Of a stretch of DNA of 64,000 nt, positions 22,111 through 34,014 are shown one piece after another. The stretch's first letter is position 1, and every line of letters begins with the position of its first letter. The translations under genes were made by a program, and so were the position numbers. The notes beneath the pieces were generated by a model. That model did not search any database. It had not been told where the DNA came from and saw only the letters and a list, made by a program, of their open reading frames with translations. The stretch covers positions 13,659,873 to 13,723,872 of the forward strand of contig OY288257.1 in NCBI GenBank assembly GCA_958450325.1, given 5' to 3'. This DNA is from Agrostemma githago. Taxonomy: Eukaryota > Streptophyta > Magnoliopsida > Caryophyllales > Caryophyllaceae.

Positions 22111-22474
22111 TGTAGACACCCGCATTTTGACTGTCAGGTGTCTATGGTAGTTTCCAAAAAACACCCGATGATGATCGGACGCAAACGTGCTTTAACGCGC
22201 TCGGATATGGGCTCAAAATCAATAATGTCGGGCATGGGATTTTAACGGGATACAAATCTCACAAAACCAACCTCAAATTCAGGCCCAGTGGGTCGTTCCG
22301 AGCAAAATAAGACTAATTTGGGCCAAAACCGACACCAAAAATAAAACCCGTCTTTTGGCGACCGGGTCAAAATCCGGTCAAAGACGAATCCGACACACAA
22401 AAATAACCTGATACATTTCTAGAAAATTGCGCCCAAGGTCAACCATTTCCTAAAATGGTTCGTCCAAATTGATC

Positions 22475-22583
22475 CACTCGGTCGAGTGGATTGACCCACT
22501 CGGTCGAGTGGAGCCTCAAAATCCGGAACAGACCCCATTTTAAGGGCACTCGACCGAGTACACTAGGGCCACTCGATCGAGTG
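22475..22583. repeat. LTR palindrome cassette 1 (B, 5' LTR)
   Basis: Four palindromes (two CACTCGGTCGAGTG, then CACTCGACCGAGTA and CACTCGATCGAGTG) as pair-spacer-pair, ending 23 bp before the TATA box. Confidence 0.92.
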
Positions 22584-22606
22584 ACCCTAGGTCGTAGGGT
22601 TTCTCC

Positions 22607-22614
22607 TATAAATA
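22607..22614 (+). promoter_or_regulatory. LTR TATA box, element B 5' LTR
   Basis: TATAAATA followed by CCCCATC, at the same spacing from the palindrome cassette as in the other LTRs of this family. Likely core promoter for the genomic RNA. Confidence 0.8.
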
Positions 22615-23367
22615 CCCCATCAACCCTCAAACATTTAAGAACTTTTTCCATCATCTTTTCAGCCAACTTTACACATGCAAAACACCCTACATTTCTAACC
22701 CTAAGTCCCCCATCATAATACACTACAATCCTAAGCAAATTCATACAAAAACCGAGCCATACTTACACACCATCAACTCTTCCTACGTATCTCGAAGTTC
22801 CCGCGCCATTGCCGCCATTTGACGAACCGTATCCCGAGAAGCAAGAGCATGTAGGTTGAGGGTGTGACATTCAACACCGACATCTCCTTTCTCTTTTGTT
22901 TTCGTTCTTTTCATTTTTGTTTATGTATTTGTATTATAATTATGTCGATAGTAACGACAATATTACTAACACTAATATCTAACATCTAACATTTATTTAT
23001 CGCATCTAACAATCTAACATTTAATTATCGTTATTTATTTTCGTCTTGTTTATCGCGTATACGTAATAATAACAAATTTCGGTTTCAAATCCGTTTAACT
23101 ATGACGATCATCTAAAGTCCGTCTAATCCCTTTAAGAGCAACGACGGAGGTGGCACCCTTTCGAGGAGCGCCGCCCCAATGTACTCAAGGGCACGACGTG
23201 ATCGTGACCGATCATAGTTGAACGCATTTAATTCCATTTCTAAGGTTAGCATGAAATCCGTTGATGCGAAAATCGACATCACATAATCCGTTAGGATTAA
23301 TATCGATGTCGTGACGCGGAGGGCTACAATTTTGTCGCTAATCAAATCTTTCGATCTCATCTTAACA

Positions 23368-25581
23368 CACTACAACAAATTGCCACTTGCGCCACGAATT
23401 ATGCCACGGTAATTTGTTATTCGTGGCTAATTTTTACCTAGCCACGGGAAAATTTTGATTCACTACCTGAGAAAAAAAATATGCCACGGGAATTTTTTTT
23501 CCCGTGGCTAATATTCACTTGCGCTACGAATTTTATTAAAGTCGTGGCTAATAATCACTCTTGCCACGAAAATTGCCACACCTGTGGCAAAAATATATTT
23601 AGTCACGAATTTGTTCTGTGGCAAATATTTTTTAGCCACGATGTAATTAAATTCCATGGCGAAATTATTTTTTAGCAACTAATGTAATAAACGCATGTGG
23701 CTAATGTAGTTCTTCAAACTTTAATTAATTGCTTTCAAGATAAGCCAAATGTCAAATTTTGGTCTTAAAAAATTCCTTAAAATTTAAAGTTATAGATGAT
23801 ATGAAATAAATAAAAAATTTAAATTTGAAAATATTTTATTACAAAAAAAAATTGTTATTCTTTTATTAACTTTTAAAAATAAAATAAAATTGTAACACAA
23901 AATACAAGTAAAGAAAACTTTGGTGGTCTAATTTGTTGATTTTCAACTAATCATAATTTTTGAAGTCATTGATTTCTCTTAATTTGACAATATGTTTAAC
24001 TAAAATTATATAATCTAAAGTATGACTTTTGAAAGACTGGATGACATTTAAATAGTGTAATATATATGCTAGCTAATATGCGGCGTACATAGCATATCAA
24101 GTAAAAAGAAGTATGTGATTTATCATCCATCGTTGACATGTCTAATATTATTTGAGATCTTTCAGTTTTACCGCTTAATTAATTAATTAATTAATATATT
24201 TTTCACATTTATTAAATCTCTTTTCAAGACAAAAATACTTTAAAAGAAAGGGACCAAGCATGACTCATAACTGCAACTTTCGAGCGTTGTATTATTTTTT
24301 TTCAAATTATTGATTTATTTTCTTACACTATTTTCAGTGTGAAAAAAATCATTTTTTTAACTCGTATTTAAGAATTCTAATCGATCAATATTTTTTTTAT
24401 GGAATTAACTCTGACTGTGAAAATAATGATTAGTTTTGTAAATTAATTGGTTTCAAGTTATTTGGTTTGGAAGAAAGATTAATGTTTTGAAAAGTCGTAC
24501 CTAAGTTTAATAAGCAGTTAAAATTATTTTTCAAAAAAAGAGAGGTATAATTGAGAAAAACAAATAACTTACAAATACATGTAAGAAAATCTAATAATTA
24601 AGGACCACTAGTGAGAAAAAAAAATTAATTTATCGTCAACTGTCTAATTCAATAATTATTCTATAATATTATTTGGAAGATATTTTAAAAAATGAATATA
24701 AAACAAAAATAATTTAATGAAAAATAAAATTCTGGTAAAACTTAGAGTAGATAAGAGGAAACTCGATGAGGATAAAAACAAATGAAATAAAATAACGACC
24801 GATAGTTCAAAGCAAATAAAATATCTAATTAAGCCAACAACAAAAAGAAAAAACATATCGAAAGAACTAGCAATAAAAGAACGTGAAAATTAGAAATTAA
24901 AATACAAATATCGAAAAATTAATGAAATCATGAGTCCGAAAGTTAATTTCGAAACTTGATTTTTTTTACCGGAACAATTTTTTTAATCATAAATAGTAAA
25001 TCATTGGGGGAAAACCAATTAATTACTCAAAAGTAAATATAGTTTGTGGGAAAAAAACATTTTAAAGGAATTCAAACAATGATTATGTCAACAAAGTTCA
25101 AATTCATTTCTGGTAGCTGGTCATAAGAATTCCACAGTTAAGCGTGCTTGAGTGAGAGTAGTGTTAATGGGTGACCTCCTGGGAAGGCTCTTCGATGCGT
25201 GCGACTGGTGAAATTAAGTGATTGAAATGACTCAGATGTGACTATAAAGCTAGTTATCGTTTCAGATGTGACTACTCTAGAGGCAGAGGATTCTTACGGA
25301 TATTAATTAATTAATTTATTATATATTTTCACCGAAATAAATGTTTCGTCCCAAGCGTAATTAGCCACGGGATAACTCGTGGCAAAAAGTTAATTCTAGC
25401 CATGGGAGATTCCGTGGCAATAAAATCAATACTTGCCACAGTTTTTTTTTTACCGTGGCTATTTGTTCGCCACGACCACTTGCGCCACGTATGATTTTTC
25501 CGTGGCAAAGTACTTTAGCCACGAAAATTTAGCACTTCTACCACGAATTCAGCCGTGGCCAAGTGCTCATTTGTAGTAGTG
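23368..25581. mobile_element. Non-autonomous CACTA transposon
   Basis: 2214 bp with ends CACTACAACAAAT and ATTTGTAGTAGTG (12 of 13 bases inverted) and a 3-bp duplication ACA (23365-23367, 25582-25584). The uninterrupted site TTAACATTTTC is seen in the 3' LTR near 40262. Both subterminal zones (23385-23700 and 25360-25565) are full of GCCACGAA / CCGTGGC repeats, as is usual for transposase binding in this group. The middle is AT-rich and encodes no transposase. Confidence 0.93.
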
Positions 25582-25743
25582 ACATTTTCTATAAAATTCC
25601 GATAACGGTATTATAATCATATATGACATGATTATAGTACCGAAAAACCGAGTTAAATCTAAATCGTCAATATTTTTATTTAACTCGGCCAACCATCGAT
25701 TTTAAACAAATAAAATGAAACGAGCCATGCCTCGTACAGGGGG

Positions 25744-25852
25744 CACTCGATCGAGTGCCATGAGCCACTCGATCGAGTAGCACCCCAAAAACCAGGCAGT
25801 AGCCACCTTAAAGGTGCACTCGATTGAGTCCAAGCCATGACTCGATCGAGTG
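25744..25852. repeat. LTR palindrome cassette 2 (B, 5' LTR)
   Basis: Four palindromes as pair-spacer-pair with the spacer CACCCCAAAAACCAGGCAG. This wording is closest to the cassette in the antisense-gene intron (2375-2503, 37543-37650). Confidence 0.92.
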
Positions 25853-26933
25853 GGTCTTCTAGCCCAAAAATCCGAGAACTCTAGCGCATCATTCGAGCCT
25901 CGTCATTTTTCTACGACATTAGTCGTCACGTGTAAAGTCAATCACGTGATCTCTTTTTCAAAATACATGCATATCACTTCACATAAACAACTTTGATCGA
26001 CGGTCTCATTATTAATCTTGCGTTGACGACTCCTTAGTCGTATCCGACGCACGATTAATCTAGACTCCAATCTCCCGATATGATAAGTTGGGACAAGGCA
26101 TCGAGATTTGGGATCGGGCTAGCACCACGCCTAGGTCCTATATCTCCGTCCTTTGGTTAGTACACAAAATAATGTGTATTTAATCAAAGTTCGTCCATTT
26201 ACACGACTCACGGTCTAGTTTATATTTATTATATACGGGTCCGTTTCTGGTTAACGTTTACCATTTCCTATTCGATTATTCTATTTTATTGCTCGTTGTA
26301 TTGTGAATTCCGGGTTGTATTTCCGTCCGTGTAACTTGTAACCGATTTATATTGCTTTGCTTTATTTATTTGCGTTTTACAGTTTATAAATGAACCCTCA
26401 CATGCTAAATCACTTCGACAATAAATTAGATGCATTAAAATGACGTAGCTCACATTTAATTCGCATGCTTAGCTAAAAACGCTGTTTGCATATCATTTCA
26501 CCGAATCACTAACAAGCATATTAGAAAGTCAAACGATGTCTTAGTAGAGGCCGCTAAGTGCGGGCGGGGTTGGGTGTCCTTAGTGGGCTTCCCAACACGT
26601 ACCCTCACCCCTTACTCAGAACCTCGGTTTCCGGATGCCCGAAACCGTTGGCGCACGAGAGTCATTCTTTACACGATTACTAGTGTAGATGGTATCGGTA
26701 TCGTAATGCAAAGGGACGAGCCCCATAAACTCTGAAATCGAAATGGGCCGTACTTTGTGTACGGCCCACGACGACATAGAGTGGGCTCGAACGGGTCCGA
26801 ACTACCACAAAGTTCGGTGGCGACTCCATTTCGACTTAAATTTCAATTCGATCCATTCTCATATGGAGATGCATTCGCCTACCCAAACCCGCGCGTGGCC
26901 GCGTCGGGGTGGACCTACGTCATGTCCACAATT

Positions 26934-26952
26934 TAGCGACTCCGCTGGGGAT
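26934..26952 (+). promoter_or_regulatory. Primer binding site, tRNA-Arg type
   Basis: TAGCGACTCCGCTGGGGAT starts 3 bp after the LTR. Apart from one base (TAG in place of TGG) it is complementary to the 3' end of a plant tRNA-Arg, the primer known for Ogre/Tat elements. It would start minus-strand DNA synthesis. Confidence 0.82.
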
Positions 26953-28012
26953 TAACTGATGCGTGAATTACCATCGGCATCCTCAGGGTGAGACTCGAAT
27001 AGAAATCGTTTGACTAGTACAATACGCGTTTTAGTTTTACGGTTCATGCATAACCCATATTTTCCCGGGCTGGTACTGGTGATCGACGTCCCACTATACC
27101 GTGATGTACTCCGACTTGGATATGTCAAAGGTGTTCATAGTCGATTCGTATGGACTTTACGACATGTTCTAAGCTCAACTCGACTTAGGAAGTCCGTCCC
27201 GATTCTCGTCTAGACTTTGAGCACTGGTATAGACCCCATTTAGACCGACCGAGACTTAGTGTAAAGCATACATGGTGTCGTTATAATGCTTGTGTGACTA
27301 TGTGCTACTTGGTTTCCGTGTCGTTTTCAAAAACCATCATTTCAAAAATGCATCTTTTCAAAAAATATATTCAAAATTTCAAAAACCGGAAAGCTACCGA
27401 ATTTAGGACTTATGATTTTAATCAAAATAGCCTACTTTCTAGCCGGTATGCTGCCCGATTCAAAACTCGAAAATATTTTCGAACTTTCAAAACCGAGGCC
27501 CGATGCACTTTCCGATTTTCTTGAAAAAAATCGGCCCTTTCCCCGAGTTTCTCGGATTTTTCCAAAATAATTCATTTTCGAAACCTTCCTCTTCTTAGGA
27601 CTTCCCATATTTAGCAGTGTCGGGTCATGTCATAAGTCGTCAAGGTCTTTAGCATCGAAACTCTGTTGATCTTACATCACGAGTTTCTTCCCGATCCCAG
27701 TCCGCCTTATTAGACTAAGGCAAGGCGCACCTACGTAGGACATACTCCTAAAAAGGAGGGCCCGTCTACACATTTGAGTCCAAAGTCTGGGGACGTCTCA
27801 CATGGACCTTCCTTCGAACAGGATTCGGCCCACCCGTCGAATCCTAAGGAAAGCTCGTCATCCACGAGTCACCCGTCTAGAAGTCTTTTCAAGTCATTCT
27901 TTAGTCTTTTCCCTGCTCGGGATGTACTGTTTTGATTCCAAGGTCCAGGTTCAGTTTCTGATTGCGCAGTGTTCTTACAGACAGGCCACCGTCCACCAGA
28001 CACAGCCGCAAA
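26953..28012 (+). other. Untranslated leader of element B
   Basis: About 1 kb between the primer site and gag. Several short frames occur (27010-27213, 27294-27524, 27802-28080) but none resembles a protein family. It includes a run of TTTCAAAAA-type repeats (27325-27385). Packaging signals would be expected here but cannot be read from sequence. Confidence 0.6.
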
Positions 28013-29613
28013 ATGGAAGCAGCTCTGAACAATCTGAAGGCCTCTGTGGATGCCATGGCCACCAAATAAACCGACATTGATGCCCAACTGACAGAAATGA
28101 GGGCCGGTCAAGTGGCTATCGTTGCTCGCATGGCTGCAGTGGAGCAAAGGGCTCCTAATACCGAGGTTACAGAACCTCTAGCTGAACTAGTTAGCGCGGT
28201 GCGCCGACTAGAGGAACAAGTTCAGATGACTGGGAGTAACAATATCCATCGAGAGAATAGTCGTGATTATTCCTCGGTGAGTGACAAGTTGCCCGCGAAT
28301 CTGAATCTCACGGGCTTACCCATGTTTGAAGGGACTGAAGACCCGTTGCTACATGTATGGGCCTTCAAGGAATTCATGGCTATCAAGGGAGTGGATTCCT
28401 CGATGTTCAAAAACCTATTTGCTGCCTCCATTGAGAAACACCCTAAGGTCTGGTACTACAGGCTAGACCCCAAAAAGTTCTCGACATGGGATGATGTGGC
28501 TACGGAATTTGCTCGGAACTATGCTGACAACACCGAGATCCAGACCACAATGCGGTCTCTAGAGGTTATGGCCCAAGAACCTAAGGAAGGTTTTACCAAG
28601 TACCTCCAGCGTTGGAGGGCCGAGAGTGTGAAACTGGTCGATAAGCCCAGTGAAAAGACTTTAGTGGAGGCCTTTGTCAAGAACCTCCTCCCTTCCTACC
28701 GGGTCCACCTCCGGTATGTTGTCATACCCAATTTCACCACTCTTACTGAAATGGGTATGAGAATTGAAGATGATCTGAGACTAGAGAGCCTTACTAAGGC
28801 TCCTAGCAAGGGATACCAAGGGGCTTCCTCATCCACTGCCAAGCCCCCGGCTGCAACCCGAAGTATCTTTGACACAGTTAATCTGTTAGATGCCTCGTCC
28901 AAAAGAAATACCCCTCCTAGGGTATTCACTGATATAGGGACTACCTATACATATGCCTTGCAAAGGCTGTCTTCCAAGGGCCTGGTCCAACCGATAGGCC
29001 CAGCTCCTGAAGTTCCAGTTGAAAAACGCTCAAAAGCTATAATGCCCAAGCCTATTGCCAATATCATCGAGGCAATGGACATGATCCCGAGAAATATTGG
29101 AAGTTGAAACATCTGATTCAGGATTTGATTGAGAGCGGGAAAATACCGTTATCCGGAGACAAGCCAAGCAATAAGGACAACCCCTTTAGGTCTCATGCTG
29201 TCTTCATCGGAGAAGTGATTGACTGTTCTCACCTTATCTCCCCTTTCATTTCACAAATCAATGGAATCTGGTTCGATGATGAGGAAGATGTGTACCTCAC
29301 CAAAGGGGAAGCTGTCCCTATCACCCTCGAAGAAATTCGGAAGGCCAAGTCCAAGGCCTTAGCCAGAAACCACCTCGCTACTGCCGGTCGTCCTTACTCA
29401 GCCACTAGCTCCAAGGACATTTCAGTCCCGACAACCGTCACTGAACCTGCCAGGACGGAAGAGGCCATTGAAGAGCCGAGCACCGATACGGCCCTTATCA
29501 AACAATTGAAAAGAGCTTGGGTTGATCTCACTATATGGCAACTCTTGGTTAGCTCGCAAGAACATCGAGAGGCACTTACTAAGGCTCTCGATCAAATCAA
29601 GGTCGACTCCTAG
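28013..29613 (+). pseudogene. Gag of element B, broken
   Basis: The capsid precursor. The ATG at 28013 is in frame with the main gag frame, but a TAA at 28067-28069 cuts it after 18 codons. The frame continues from 28097 with a Retrotrans_gag core (KVWYYRLDPKKFSTWDDVATEFARNY region, split over 28441-28530) and the block EGFTKYLQRWRAE. A one-base frame change near 29085-29100 shifts to the frame ending at a TAG (29611-29613). No zinc knuckle was seen. The protease frame follows in the same phase after the TAG, so gag and protease were probably one polyprotein or linked by stop suppression. Confidence 0.92.
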
Positions 29614-30613
29614 GTTACCCCTACTGAAATGGTAGCCATCATCCTGCCCTACCTCAAGGGCAAATCCAAGGAAGAAGGCCCCTTAATCACCTTCTCAGAT
29701 GTCGACCTACCACCGTTCGAGGCCTCTCACAATCTGGCCCTGTACATCACGGTAATTTGCCGGGGTAAGTATCTCCCAATGACCTTAGTTGACGACGGGT
29801 CTGCTGTGAATGTCCTCCCTCTAAGGACTGCCAGGGCCCTCGTCATCACCGAGGCCGACTACATACCGACTGCCCAAACTATCCAGGCTTTCGATGGAAG
29901 CCCAAAGGCGGTATCTGGAGCCGTTAAGCTGACAATTACGACGGGTCCAATTGAAAAGGAGCTAGAATTCCAAGTGATCGATGTCACCCCCTCTTTCAAT
30001 TTGCTCTTAGGAAGGCCATGGATTCACGCCGTAAAGGCAGTGTCCTCTACTCTTCACCGAAAGATCAAAATGCCCCTGCAAGACGGCATTATCACTCTAG
30101 AGGCAACCCCTATGACCGTGGCTAGCTGTAACGCCACGGACCGCGCTGACCTTTGGGGGTTCGATTTTGTGGGGATGCTTGAAGAAGAATACCTTTTCAG
30201 GCCCTATTTCACCACGAGCATCGACACGATGCTACAAAATTTGGGGTATCTACCGGGGGCTACCTCGAGGCCATACCATCCAGCTGGGAAGATTATCGAA
30301 GTCCTGAATGACGGGGAATCTCACTTCGGCTTAGGGTATGTTGTGACTCCGGGAAATGTAGTCTGAGCGGGCATTGAGAAGGCTTGCAACATCATCAAGG
30401 GTACCTACTTGGGCCCTTATAGCCCAAGGTTGGCTGACTATTTCGTCACACCGGTAGTTCACACCGGTAGTCGGGGCTGTTCAAGTTGGCCTGTATCAAC
30501 CAACCATCACATATCCCGAGACTGAACTAGCTCAGGAATGCAACTATATCCCAGATGACATATTTGCCCTCATCCAATCTGAATCCAAGGAAGGCGCTGA
30601 CAATGCCGAGCCC
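29614..30613 (+). pseudogene. Protease region of element B, broken
   Basis: A retropepsin-type aspartic protease with the active site DDGSAVNVLPL (Asp codon near 29791) and the second conserved block LLLGRPWIH (near 30003). It would cut the polyprotein. Stop TGA at 30364-30366. The frame remains recognisable until a perfect 13-bp tandem duplication (TCACACCGGTAGT, 30446-30458 and 30459-30471) shifts it, and then connects to the RT linker from 30614. Lineage knowledge: Tat proteases show D-G-S instead of D-T-G. Confidence 0.9.
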
Positions 30614-33600
30614 GTGCTGGGGCTCTTATTTGGGGAAGACAAGGTTGTCCCGACCCCTAAAGAAGACCTGGTGAACCTGATCCTTCGAAGCAACATGTTC
30701 GATCCTTCAAAACTGATCTCAGAGGTCGGTGCTGATACTGGGAAAAGAGCATGGAGAAAGACCATCAAGTGGACCGACGGCCAGGGCCGAGTCTACAAGC
30801 TGACCACCGGTGAAGGAGACATGCCGGACACCGATTCTGAGTCTGAGTCTGAGTCTGAGTCAGAGTCTAAGTCTGTATTCGAGTCCAGGGGGTCTGGTGC
30901 TAGAGTCCAAACTGTAACCCCCCTCCCTGTAGTCACTACCACCGGAGTCTCGGGGTCTGTCCCGAAAGCGCTCCCAATCCCGCCTCTGACCAATGATCAG
31001 ATGACCGCTCTCTTTGAGCTGTTTTCCAAATTTACCATCAATAATAACAAAAACCGTTCTGCTTATGACTTGTCTTATTTTCAAAATACTTTCAATTTCA
31101 AAAATATTTTCTGCAATGACATTGAGAAACCCGACGAACAAGTGTCCTTACCTCCGCATCTGATCGAGCAACTAGAACAGAGGGAATTCCCAGACCCGGT
31201 AATCGAGGAGACCGAGTCCATCAATTTGGGAACAACCTTAGAGCCCCAGATGCTTAAGATAGGGTTATCCTTAGATCCCGAGGAGAGACAACAATTCACA
31301 AACCTCCTTCAAGAATTCAAGGATATCTTCGCATGGTCCTACAAGGACATGCCGGATAGATCGGGAAATAGCTGAACACCGCATACCCATCAAAGATGGG
31401 TGTAAGCCGGTAAAACAGAAGCTTCGAAGAATGAAGCCCGAGTGGTCTCTCAAAGTCAAAGAAGAGGTAGACAAACAATTCAAAGCAGGCTTTATACAAG
31501 TGTCTGAATATACAGACTGGGTTGCAAACATCGTGTCGGTACCCAAGAAGGACGGCAAGGTGCGGGTATGTGTAGATTTCCGGGACCTTAACAAGGCCAG
31601 CCCAAAAGACGATTTTTCGTTGCCACACATCGACATACTGGTGGACAACACGGCTGACCATGCCCTTCTATCATTTATGGACGGGTATGCCGAGTACAAT
31701 CAAATCAAGATGGCTGAAGAAGACATGGGTAAGACCACCTTCACCACGCCGTGGGGAACTTACTGTTATACCGTCATGCCATTTGGTCTCATTAACGCTG
31801 GGGCCACTTATCAACAAACAGCCACGACCTTGTTACATGACATGATGCATAAGGAAGTGGAGGTTTATGTGGATGATATGATCGTCAAGTCTAGAAGCCG
31901 AAATGGGCATGTTGCTGCCCTAAGAAAATTCTTCACCCGACTGCGTAAGTACAACATGAGGCTAAACCCTCAAAAGTGTAGTTTCGGGGTAACATCAGGC
32001 AAATTACTGGGCCATATCGTTAGCCAACGCGGTATCGAGGTCGACCCAGCTAAAATCAAAGCCATCACCGAGATGCAACCACCCAAGACTGAAAAAGAAA
32101 TAAGGGGGTTTCTCGGGAAAGTCCAATACATCAGCCGGTTTATTTCAAAGCTAACCATGGTATGTGAGCCCATTTTCAAGAAACTGAAGATAGGGGAACG
32201 GGTACTATGGGACGATAAATGTCAAGCGGCTTTCGATAAAATCAAGGAGATTTTGTCTGCTCCGCCGGTATTAATGCCACCTCAACCCGGTTTGCCTTTG
32301 TCGTTATACCTGACAACGATCGAGACAGCCATTGGGGCTATGCTGGCCCAGACAGTTGAATCAGAAGAACGGGCTATTTACTACATCAGTAAAAAATTCC
32401 TAGAATATGAATGCAAATATACAACGCTCGAGAAAACGTGCCCAACTTTAATATGGGCCACTAAAAAGCTCCGGCACTATATGCTTAGCCACGAGGTACA
32501 TGTTTTATCCAAAATGGATCCGATCAAGTACCTATTCGAAAAGCCCATCCTCAACGGCCGGATGTTCAGATGGACTTTAATGTTAGCCGAGTTCGACCTC
32601 AAATTTGTACCATTAAAAGCCATCAAAGGCCGGGTAGTAGCCGAGTTCCTCGCCGATAGTCCGGTATTTGAGGAAGGACATACCGATACTTGGGCTTTTC
32701 CAGATGAAGACATATTTCATACTGACACTGAAACATGGGATTTGTATTTTGATGGAGCAGCCAACTTCCGAGGATTTGGGGTCGGTATTCTCCTAATATC
32801 ACCAAAAGGGGAGCACACACCGTTATCCATCAAACTGGATTTCGATGTGACCAATAACGCGGCCGAGTATGAAGCATGCATCCACGGGTTACAAGCAGCT
32901 GCCGATTTGGGAATTACGAATCTCCGGGTTCACGGAGACTCGTCTTTAGTCATCAATCAAGCCCTTCAAAAATGGAAAACTTGGAATGCCAATCTCGTGG
33001 CTTACCAAGCGCGAGTAAGGGTTCTAGAGAAGCAATTCCAGAAGATAGAATATATCTACCTCCCACGTGAAGAAAATCAGTTCGCGGATGCACTCTCCAA
33101 ACTGGCATCCTTACTAAACATCCCGGAACATATGGCCAGTATGCCAATCTGCGTCGAAAGACGATCCGAGCCGGCATATGTCAACGCCATTCAAGATATC
33201 GAGATCACCAATCCAGAACCTTGGTATCAGGTTGTTCTAACCTATTTGACTACCGGAGAATATCCTCCAGGAACTGAAAATCGGGCCAAGAAAGCCCTGC
33301 GGAGACTGGCCACCCAATTCATTCGTACGGACGACGGTCAGTTATACAAAAAGACGGCACATGGGGCTTTACTCCTATGTATCGACAAAACACAGGCCGA
33401 AAAAGTGATGGCCGAGGTACACGACGGTGAAAACGGTCCGCATATGAACGCCCATATGCTAGCCCGAAAAATCATGAGGCTTGGATACTACTGGAACAGT
33501 ATGGAGACCGACTGTCAATCATATATCAAACACTGCCATAATTGTCAAATTTTCGGCAACGTTCAACACATGCCATCGTCTCTACTATACACCATGACGT

Positions 33601-34014
33601 CACCTTGGCCATTTTCGACATGGGGGGTTGACATAATTGGTAAAGTGAACCCTTTCGGGACGGAAGGTCACTGTTTTATTTTAGTGGCTATCGACTATTT
33701 CACCAAATGGGTCGAAGCCAAGTCATATCGTGTCTTGAACGCCAAGCACGTGGCCAAATTCATCCAGAATAAGATCATATGCCGATACGGGATCCCACCC
33801 GAGTTTATTAGTGATCACGGGACCCATTTCCAAGCCGAAACCGCTACTTTGCTAGCAAAATACAAAATCCAAAGGTATACATCTTCGCCTTACCGTCCCC
33901 AAACAAATGGAGCGGTGGAGGCTGCTAATAAAACAATTGTCACCATACTTAAAAAGATGGCTGATAATTATCGGGACTGGCCCGACAAAATACCCTTTGC
34001 CCTCTGGGGGTACT
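30614..34014 (+). pseudogene. Pol of element B: RT, RNase H, archaeal-type RNase H, integrase
   Basis: A linker (30614-31375) with a Ser-Glu repeat at 30833-30870 meets a one-base frame loss near 31355, after which the frame from 31431 is open. RT has YVDD at 31866-31877. The first RNase H follows (about 32320-32640). A second, archaeal-type RNase H has acids D (32751), E (32865), D (32937) and D (33087). The integrase has an HHCC module (33440-33550) and the triad D (33630), D (33813), E (33918). The frame enters an inserted solo LTR at 34015 and would end there. All visible catalytic residues are present, so decay is recent; the frame loss and insertion are what disable it. Confidence 0.94.

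Larger units (their letters stand above)
22111..26930 (+). repeat. 5' LTR of element B (interrupted by CACTA)
   Basis: The two LTR parts are 22111-23367 and 25585-26930, about 2.6 kb in all, starting TGTAGACACCCGC and ending ATGTCCACA. It matches the 3' LTR with few differences, one being a short indel near 22436. It contains palindrome cassettes at 22475-22583 and 25744-25852 and a TATA box at 22607. Frames inside it are not genes. Confidence 0.95.

Noticed and set aside
30833..30870. Ser-Glu repeat as a separate gene or satellite
   Set aside because: A short GAGTCT expansion within the protease-RT linker; it does not break the frame.
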